A DNA stretch of 15,610 bases from M3007 sp038327555 (GTDB lineage Bacteria; Bacteroidota; Bacteroidia; Chitinophagales; Saprospiraceae). Positions 8,358 to 13,494 of the stretch are shown here, piece by piece. Position 1 is the first letter of the stretch. The number at the start of each line of letters is the position of its first letter. Under the pieces are notes generated by a model. The model saw nothing but the letters and a program-made list of their open reading frames with translations. It did no database searches and was not told the origin of the DNA. The translations under genes were made by a program, and so were the position numbers. The stretch is from contig JBBQLD010000057.1 of assembly GCA_038327555.1 (NCBI GenBank), forward strand, positions 1-15,610, given 5' to 3'.

Positions 8358-9233
8358 TCACTGCTCAATCTTGATATTTTCGCGTCGCATTTCTTTCTGG
8401 TACAAGTCCTCTTTCCAGCGTTCCAAAAGTTCTTGTTTACGCTTGTGGAGGATAATTTTTTGAGTTTGATCTTTAGCGTAGTCGAATGGTGCTGTTGTTT
8501 TGCCCTGCACCGCTTCTATAACTCGGTAATAATATCGAAAATCCCCGTCTGACAAGGAGCCATCACGGCGTGAGCCAACATTATCTGAAGTTAAGGTTCC
8601 TTTTGGCAAAAGCGTCGCAACCTCTTGTAAGGTGTACCATTTATCCTGATCGAGCAAAGCCAGTGTGGCCCACTGCTTTGCTAATGCATGGAGCTTGGCC
8701 TCGTCGGCAGTATTGCGGCTATTCCAAAGTTTGTTGATTTCGTTTTGCGGAGCCTCTAAGGAGAGTTTAAGTAATTTACACTTTAAGATGGTACTTTCGA
8801 GTTGGAATTGATCTATATTATTTTCGTAATAAGCCCTCAATTCAGCTTCTGTTACGGTACTATCAAGCTTTTCCGCGATGAGTCGTTCCTCGAAATTAAA
8901 CCGAATCAAGCTGGCTCGGTAGCTCCTAACCAGCTCATCAATATCAAGATCTTTTGAAATATTTCGCTCCGCTTCATACATCATCAGCTGCTCTCGCAGC
9001 CAGCGTTGTACGTAGGCCGAGACTAAAAGTGCACTGTCAGTAGGTGCTGTACCTTCTGACACAACACCTTCTAATTCAGAAAGATAAAGGCTGCGATCGT
9101 ATACTTTTGCCAGTAGTTTGTCTTCCTTTTTTCCGCCTTCTTTCTTACTGCAATGCCAAAAGCAGGCGCAGCAAAGGAGTGCAAGGACACCTGCAGAAGT
9201 CTTAAAAAGTGCAGGTAAAAAGAGTTTATTCAT
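8358..9233 (-). CDS. SurA/parvulin-related periplasmic foldase, probable lipoprotein
   Basis: A 291-residue exported protein resembling the non-catalytic helical parts of the SurA/PrsA family. The chosen start is ATG 9233; an upstream TTG at 9260 would overlap the predicted promoter. The N-terminus is a hydrophobic signal with four cysteines (LALLCCACFWHC) followed by SKKEGGKKED. Cys28 is the likely lipidated residue, although His at -1 is not a standard lipobox residue. The helical segment around 60-140 (SELEGVVSEG..., YVQRWLREQLMMYEAERNI, VTEAELRAYYENN) is typical of foldase N-domains. The later part keeps a parvulin-like outline (LPKGTLTSDNVG...DGDFRYYYRVIEAVQG) but I see no clear RHIL or GGDLG core, so isomerase activity is doubtful. 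It precedes the surA-like gene by 102 bp, with bamA beyond, which supports a role in outer-membrane protein transport. A -7 box lies 25 bp upstream. Confidence 0.8.
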   Translation of the reverse strand: MNKLFLPALFKTSAGVLALLCCACFWHCSKKEGGKKEDKLLAKVYDRSLYLSELEGVVSEGTAPTDSALLVSAYVQRWLREQLMMYEAERNISKDLDIDELVRSYRASLIRFNFEERLIAEKLDSTVTEAELRAYYENNIDQFQLESTILKCKLLKLSLEAPQNEINKLWNSRNTADEAKLHALAKQWATLALLDQDKWYTLQEVATLLPKGTLTSDNVGSRRDGSLSDGDFRYYYRVIEAVQGKTTAPFDYAKDQTQKIILHKRKQELLERWKEDLYQKEMRRENIKIEQ

Positions 9234-9278
9234 GGTCAATGTTCGCCAAAAGGCCGGCAAAGGTAGGCTAATTGACCA
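9233..9278. repeat. 8-bp inverted repeat (TGGTCAAT/ATTGACCA) bracketing a predicted promoter
   Basis: TGGTCAAT at 9233-9240 and ATTGACCA at 9271-9278 are perfect reverse complements separated by 30 bp. The predicted -7 box lies between them, and one half-site abuts the start codon. It could be a pair of regulator half-sites; chance cannot be excluded for an 8-bp match. Confidence 0.35.
9258..9265 (-). promoter_or_regulatory. Predicted Bacteroidota -7 promoter element for the foldase/surA genes
   Basis: The minus strand reads TACCTTTG, a full match to TAnnTTTG, 24 bp upstream of the ATG at 9233. A T-rich TTTTC lies about 14-18 nt further upstream, near the expected -33 site but not a clean TTG. 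The implied leader is about 15-20 nt. Flanking it is a perfect 8-bp inverted repeat (9233-9240 and 9271-9278), which could be an operator. Confidence 0.6.
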
Positions 9279-9289
9279 GAAAATTTAGT

Positions 9290-9317
9290 AGTTGAAAGTG
9301 GCAAGTAGCAAGTTTAA
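9290..9317. repeat. Degenerate 7-bp tandem repeat (AGTNGCA), four units
   Basis: Four consecutive heptads AGTTGAA, AGTGGCA, AGTAGCA and AGTTTAA lie in the 151-bp spacer between the barrel-protein stop and the foldase start. They run into a small palindrome, GTTTAAAATTAAAC (9312-9325). No function is evident. This is a different unit length from the 8-bp arrays around bamA. Confidence 0.5.
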
Positions 9318-9384
9318 AATTAAACCTCTTCTATGGATGCCTTGCAATTGAAACACACTACTCAAAACTGACTGCCTTGCAGGC

Positions 9385-10740
9385 TTAGAGGCTTGCCATT
9401 ACGCCAGCTTGAAACGAAAATGTACTGAGACGTGATGCTTTTGGACCCACACCGCCGCCTAAGGATTGTCGATAAATGGGTTCCACAAAAGCGATGTAAC
9501 GTTTACCCAATGGTTGTTCCACTCTAAGCCCTAGATCTGCAGTTGCATAAGCATTGTGTGTTAGTCCTCCGTTTTCAAAGACACCCTTACCGTCTGGGAA
9601 AGCTGCGATGGAGGAGCCTGGATCAGGTCCAAGTGGCATCGGAGGAGGGTAATGCACCGTTTTGTATCCATAACGCTTGTTGGCTGCAAAATGAGCGGTT
9701 AAACCAGCCACCGCATGTGCCGTCGTTTTACCAACCTTAGCAATTTGACGGGTAGCTTTTACAGGCACTGAAAACACCTCAGCATTTACATCAGTGGTAT
9801 AAAAAAAGGCAATTCCGTTGAACGGATCATTTTGATACTCCTCATTCACCCTTTTGGGTTGGTAGCTTTTCCTTGCGTAGGCAATCCCTGTTTCAACACC
9901 CCACTTTCCTTTCCGATAACCAATGGCCAATCCGCCACCATGTCCGGATTTTTGGTTCGAATAGCTGCTTTCTTGATAGTAGTTTTTATCAAAGGAACCG
10001 TAGGATGCTGCGTAAAAAGGACTATTTTTAACATGTTTCGGAATTTCGATACCTGGAATTGATATCTGATTGCTTGCAAAGAGCACTTGTTGGGTTGGGC
10101 GTGCTGGCAATACCGGACCAACTGGAAATTTTACCAAACCAGAATGGCTGTAAAAATGTGCTGGATCAAGTACAGATGGGTTGGCCGCGATGGGCTGGGG
10201 TGTATTAGCCGGAGTATTTGTATCACTATTTTCAAGTGCTGGAATCAGGGAAGCCGTAAGGTTTTTTACAAATGCAAATACTTGACTGGCAACACTTTGG
10301 TTGTTCACTGCACTAGTACTCGAATCAGAAATGGCTGAAGTAGGGTTTGTTTTTTTTGCTTTTGAGCTGTGGGTATTGGCCATTGGGCCGGGCACTTCTT
10401 TCCTTACGGGGACAGGTTTTGTGACCGATTCTACAACGCCAAAGAAGCCTTTTAAATTCAGCAAAAGCAATAGGAAAATTGCAGCTTCAGCCAATTTTAT
10501 CATGCGCATTCGACGAACACGGGCAATCCCATCCATACGGCTTGAAAGCACTGACCAGGAACCCGCATCATAAGCAGTTCCAATCCGTTCCAAAGCAGGG
10601 CGCAAGGCTTTATCCAGCGCATCAGGACCAGGTAAAGCGTCGAGGCGATTTTCGAGCGCTGCCCAAGTATTCGGGTCGAATGGCACTTCTAGGTTCTCTA
10701 ATGCCGATTTAAGGGTCGAGTCGAATTTCTGCAAGTCCAT
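9385..10740 (-). CDS. Inner-membrane-tethered protein with duplicated N-terminal motif and C-terminal outer-membrane beta-barrel-like domain (putative partner of the ECF sigma factor)
   Basis: Function unproven. Four parts are visible in the 451 residues. (1) There is a soluble N-terminus without a signal peptide, made of two gapless 31-residue copies (6-36 and 42-72) that share D, L, ALE, D, W, L, R and D at equal positions; the core is W-x-x-L-x-x-R-(L/M)-D. (2) A single TM helix lies at about 81-102 (AAIFLLLLLNL) after a basic stretch RVRRMRMIK, which predicts a cytoplasmic N-terminus. (3) A Ser/Thr/Asn/Pro-rich linker runs from about 105 to 230. (4) Residues from about 240 to 451 form a glycine/aromatic beta-strand-rich domain (GGGLAIGYRKGKWGVETGIA) like OMP_b-brl porin-type domains. 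The gene lies 93 bp after the sigma gene. Bacteroidota proteins of this layout are often encoded next to ECF sigma factors, so an anti-sigma or sensor role is inferred. It ends in Leu rather than the usual terminal Phe. Confidence 0.8.
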   Translation of the reverse strand: MDLQKFDSTLKSALENLEVPFDPNTWAALENRLDALPGPDALDKALRPALERIGTAYDAGSWSVLSSRMDGIARVRRMRMIKLAEAAIFLLLLLNLKGFFGVVESVTKPVPVRKEVPGPMANTHSSKAKKTNPTSAISDSSTSAVNNQSVASQVFAFVKNLTASLIPALENSDTNTPANTPQPIAANPSVLDPAHFYSHSGLVKFPVGPVLPARPTQQVLFASNQISIPGIEIPKHVKNSPFYAASYGSFDKNYYQESSYSNQKSGHGGGLAIGYRKGKWGVETGIAYARKSYQPKRVNEEYQNDPFNGIAFFYTTDVNAEVFSVPVKATRQIAKVGKTTAHAVAGLTAHFAANKRYGYKTVHYPPPMPLGPDPGSSIAAFPDGKGVFENGGLTHNAYATADLGLRVEQPLGKRYIAFVEPIYRQSLGGGVGPKASRLSTFSFQAGVMASL

Positions 10741-10755
10741 TTTTTATTGAATAAC

Positions 10756-10770
10756 GCCAAATAATTTGGC
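10756..10770. promoter_or_regulatory. 15-bp perfect palindrome in the sigma/partner spacer
   Basis: GCCAAATAATTTGGC has 7-bp arms around a single central base. It lies 15 bp upstream of the ATG of the barrel-type protein and 63 bp after the sigma gene stop. It could be a small operator or an mRNA hairpin that separates expression of the two genes; the minus-strand sequence after it is A/U-rich. No direct evidence of function. Confidence 0.35.
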
Positions 10771-10833
10771 ATTGTAAAATTACTTTACTTAGAATGATTT
10801 GGCCTTTTGGGTTCTGGCAGACAGGATTGGGCC

Positions 10834-11400
10834 TTACTTAAAATCAAATTCCATCCGTCTGCTTGCAAAGATTTCTTGAAGTTTAAGGCGAGATTTTACC
10901 AGATTACTGCGTGAGGTGCTCTCTGTAATGCCTAGTGCCTCGCCAATTTCTTTGTGGGAGAATCCTTCCACGACGTACAAATTGAAGACGGCTCGATATG
11001 CAGGAGAAAGTTGCTGAACCGCATCCAGAATTTCACGTTCTGTGAGGTTGCTCAAGACATCCGGATCATCGGTTGAAATGGTTTGAATGCAGTCTAAATC
11101 TTCAGTTCGACGACGTGCATTGCGGCGATAATAGTCAATACAGGTATTTACCACGATTGTCCGTATCCATGCCCCTAATGCGGTGCCTGCTTTGTATCGA
11201 CTAATGTTTTGAAACACTTTAATAAAGGCCTCATGCAGGAGGTCAAGGGCTTCATCTCGCGAACCAGCATAGCGCAGACATATACCCATCATGCGGCCAT
11301 AATGTTCTTCATACACTTGTTGTTGCGCCCAGCGCTCCTGACGGGTTAGGGCTTCTACGAAGTCGCGTTCTGCACGTTCCAAATTTAGGGCAATCTCCAT
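10834..11400 (-). CDS. ECF-type RNA polymerase sigma-70 factor
   Basis: An alternative sigma factor of 188 residues, the normal size for the extracytoplasmic-function group. Region 2 spans about 30-97 (YEEHYGRMMGICLRYAG, DEALDLLHEAFIKVFQNI, AWIRTIVVNTCIDYYRR), covering core binding and -10 recognition. An acidic linker with DLDCIQTISTDDPDV follows. Region 4 spans about 124-178 (LSPAYRAVFNLYVVEGFSHK and a helix-turn-helix up to LKLQEIF), for -35 recognition. The ATG at 11400 is the natural start. The next gene downstream encodes a membrane-tethered barrel protein, probably its regulator, then come the foldase and bamA genes. The leader contains a perfect palindrome GAGCAATTGCTC at 11424-11435 and a stem-loop. 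No standard -7 box is visible in the 205-bp spacer, which may mean it is transcribed from an ECF-type promoter or from upstream. Confidence 0.95.
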   Translation of the reverse strand: MEIALNLERAERDFVEALTRQERWAQQQVYEEHYGRMMGICLRYAGSRDEALDLLHEAFIKVFQNISRYKAGTALGAWIRTIVVNTCIDYYRRNARRRTEDLDCIQTISTDDPDVLSNLTEREILDAVQQLSPAYRAVFNLYVVEGFSHKEIGEALGITESTSRSNLVKSRLKLQEIFASRRMEFDFK

Positions 11401-11423
11401 GGTGTTGATTCTCGTTGAAGGGT

Positions 11424-11435
11424 GAGCAATTGCTC
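11424..11435. promoter_or_regulatory. 12-bp perfect palindrome in the sigma-factor leader
   Basis: GAGCAATTGCTC reads the same on both strands and lies 23 bp upstream of the sigma gene ATG. It abuts the stem-loop at 11435-11480. A dimeric regulator site is possible; chance occurrence cannot be excluded. Confidence 0.3.
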
Positions 11436-11480
11436 GTTCGGTACGCGGTTTTCCATTTAACGGAGAAGCCGATCCGAACG
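11435..11480. other. Imperfect stem-loop in the spacer before the sigma gene
   Basis: The outer arms CGTTCGG (11435-11441) and CCGAACG (11474-11480) pair perfectly. Inner arms CGGTTTTCC (11446-11454) and GGAGAAGCCG (11462-11471) pair with two G-T wobbles and a bulged A on the + strand, around a 7-nt loop. On the transcribed minus strand the wobbles become mismatches, so mainly the outer stem would form in RNA. It may act as a leader structure or terminator; there is no U-tract. Confidence 0.4.
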
Positions 11481-11518
11481 CTGCCTCACAGGACGCAAAA
11501 GTTCGGCGCCAGGTTGTA

Positions 11519-11538
11519 ACGCGAAATTCATTTCGCGT
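11519..11538. repeat. REP-like palindrome 1 (CGAAAT/ATTTCG core)
   Basis: ACGCGAAATTCATTTCGCGT has 9-bp perfect arms around a 2-nt centre and is preceded on the + strand by GTAA (11516-11519). It is the first of three related palindromes within 91 bp. The size, clustering and GTA-type 5' end resemble REP elements mobilised by RAYT (TnpA-REP) transposases; no such gene is in the window. Confidence 0.65.
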
Positions 11539-11550
11539 ACGAATAAAAAT

Positions 11551-11572
11551 AGGAGCGAAATAAATTTCGCCT
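11551..11572. repeat. REP-like palindrome 2 (CGAAAT/ATTTCG core)
   Basis: The core GCGAAATAAATTTCGC (11555-11570) has 7-bp arms around AA. The flanks AGGA and CT allow only partial extension because of an unpaired A at 11554. It shares its central CGAAATAAATTTCG with palindrome 3. Confidence 0.65.
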
Positions 11573-11586
11573 GGGCATTTAATTGT

Positions 11587-11609
11587 GGACGAAATAAATT
11601 TCGTCCTAC
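11587..11609 (-). repeat. REP-like palindrome 3 with GTAG head, overlapping a stop codon
   Basis: GGACGAAATAAATTTCGTCC (11587-11606) has 9-bp arms around AA. On the minus strand it is preceded by GTAG (11609 to 11606), the tetranucleotide typical of RAYT-associated REPs. The TAG within that head (11608-11606) is the stop codon of the DUF3857 gene. Orientation is opposite to palindrome 1, so the cluster resembles a BIME-type arrangement. Confidence 0.7.
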
Positions 11610-13486
11610 TTGACTAAAACCACCATCGTTTGATCAGCTTTTGATACCTTTTTCAGAAAGGAAAGCAGCTCGTCAAACTTTTCTTTTGGCTGTATGTCGT
11701 TGTTCAAAACCAATTTTCGATAAACCGTAATTTGGCTTCCAGCTTGTTGTAAAGTCAAGTCGTAGTGGCCAAAAACCGAATTAATTGAAACGGAAGGCAG
11801 CGTGTTTTCGAGGGTAAAACCCGCTGGGATGGAAATCTCTATGGAGTCTTCTTCAGTCATACCCCGTGAATGCGCCTGAACTGGGTTTTGCCTGGGTTGT
11901 TGCACCATTGGAAGCTCTCTGATTTCAGCCATAAATGTAAGGGGCAAAAAAAGCCTTTTGCCACTCACTGAGGCTAGTTGTGGAATGTTGAGCGAGATCT
12001 TTTGCTCCACTTCCGGAATAAGGTCTTTTTTTCTTTCATAGGCTAGGGCCGTAATCTCAAAATCGCTAATATTTAACACCTTATATAGATACGTTTTTCG
12101 CGTTCCGTCAGGCAAATCGGATAATTGCGCGGGAATATCCTGTTCGATCCCACGAAATGTATCGTTGGACTGAAACTTTGCACTTCCATCCGCATTGAGT
12201 TCTACGGTTGTTACACTCCGGCTGGTGTTGATTAAATAGTCATACTTGGGCGTATACACTATTTTTCCGCCATCTGGAGTAATTAGCAATGCTGGACGGT
12301 CATCTGTAAAGTCACTCAAGAATCCGAAGCTTTGCTTTTGGCTAGTGCATTCCAACCAAATCATCTCATCGACCATTGGGATGCAAAGTGTAGCATGGTT
12401 AAAAAAGGGATTTGGAAAATCATCCATTTGGGCATTTACTTCGTCTGCTCCTGCCCGTATGAGGGCGTAGTGGGCCGGAACACCGACAGCTTTTAACATG
12501 GCTAGGGCATAATTGCTTAGCCCCTTGCAATCGCTGTACTTAAACTTGTCCACATCACCAGCAGGCATCGGTTGCCAACCCCCAATTCCAAGGCCCACAA
12601 AATAGTATCGTGTGCTGTTTTGCAAAAGCTCATAGACCCGGTGGGCTTTGCACAGCTGATCTGGGCAATTTGCCGTTAAATCACGAAGTTTAGCTTCTGT
12701 TTCAGGGGTCAAATTGACTTTTCCAGCGTTTAGGGTATTGATGAATTTGCCGTATGATTCCCAGGTTGTCATGTCTCCATCGTAGCCTTCAATGCTAAAA
12801 AGAGTGGGTGCGCTGACTATTCTGGGCAATTCTGAGTACCCGAGCGGCAAAAATGGTTCAGGTTTGAATGCAGGTAAATTGCGAAATTCCCAATGCATGG
12901 CGCCAACAAGCTGTTCCGGAAGCATATTGATTTCTTTTACCCGCACTTTTAAGCTTTCAGGGGCAAAAATTTGAAATTTGGCCGATTCTACCGACTGCCA
13001 TGGAGCTTCCTGAGGCTCAAAAATCGGGTAAAACATCAAGCCTTTATGCTTTGTAACTACCGTGTACTCAATGGTGTATGGAAAGCTAAGTCTTGGGAAT
13101 TTAAGAATTTTGGCCCTGCTATCGTCCACAAATTGTTGTTCAAAAGCTTTTTGATCCTCAATATCTTTTTTTTTAAGCCTTCGGACTAATTTTCCGGAAG
13201 CATCATAAACTGCACCTTCAATGGATTCGATTATTTGGATCTGATCGTACCAAAAAACCTGGTCAATTTCATCCGCTGCTCCATCATTAAGTAAGGTGAG
13301 CACCTTATGTTCTGTCTCGATGGCCTCAGCCTTGTTCAACACTTCAAATTTGAGTTCATAATCTCGAACTACAACGGTAGCATATTTCACCAAATTTGGA
13401 GGGATAGAAGATACTCCATATTTTGTCTGTGCAGAAAGGGTATAAAAGCTGGAGTAGACCAACAGTAAAATAAAGCGGTGTTTCAT
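11606..13486 (-). CDS. Exported DUF3857/transglutaminase-like protein with intact C-H-E triad
   Basis: A secreted or periplasmic protein of 626 residues with a signal peptide (MKHRFILLLVYSSFYTLSA|Q). An N-terminal DUF3857 beta-domain covers about 40-225 and ends with the family hallmark NLPAFKPEPF. A transglutaminase/cysteine-peptidase fold spans about 265-395. Cys320 (YSDCKG), His364 (FFNHAT) and Glu379 (WLECTSQ) match the catalytic Cys-His-Asp/Glu order, so this copy may be catalytically active. The C-terminal beta-rich region from about 420 is typical of the family. The physiological reaction is unknown; transglutaminase-fold proteins may cleave or cross-link peptides. It starts 8 bp after the stop of a longer paralogue, so the two are probably translated from one mRNA. 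Its stop codon falls inside a REP-like palindrome. Confidence 0.88.
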   Translation of the reverse strand: MKHRFILLLVYSSFYTLSAQTKYGVSSIPPNLVKYATVVVRDYELKFEVLNKAEAIETEHKVLTLLNDGAADEIDQVFWYDQIQIIESIEGAVYDASGKLVRRLKKKDIEDQKAFEQQFVDDSRAKILKFPRLSFPYTIEYTVVTKHKGLMFYPIFEPQEAPWQSVESAKFQIFAPESLKVRVKEINMLPEQLVGAMHWEFRNLPAFKPEPFLPLGYSELPRIVSAPTLFSIEGYDGDMTTWESYGKFINTLNAGKVNLTPETEAKLRDLTANCPDQLCKAHRVYELLQNSTRYYFVGLGIGGWQPMPAGDVDKFKYSDCKGLSNYALAMLKAVGVPAHYALIRAGADEVNAQMDDFPNPFFNHATLCIPMVDEMIWLECTSQKQSFGFLSDFTDDRPALLITPDGGKIVYTPKYDYLINTSRSVTTVELNADGSAKFQSNDTFRGIEQDIPAQLSDLPDGTRKTYLYKVLNISDFEITALAYERKKDLIPEVEQKISLNIPQLASVSGKRLFLPLTFMAEIRELPMVQQPRQNPVQAHSRGMTEEDSIEISIPAGFTLENTLPSVSINSVFGHYDLTLQQAGSQITVYRKLVLNNDIQPKEKFDELLSFLKKVSKADQTMVVLVK

Positions 13487-13494
13487 TGGAAAGG

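Noticed and set aside
9234..9260. TTG start at 9260 for the foldase lipoprotein
   Set aside because: It overlaps the predicted -7 box and places non-signal residues before the hydrophobic segment.
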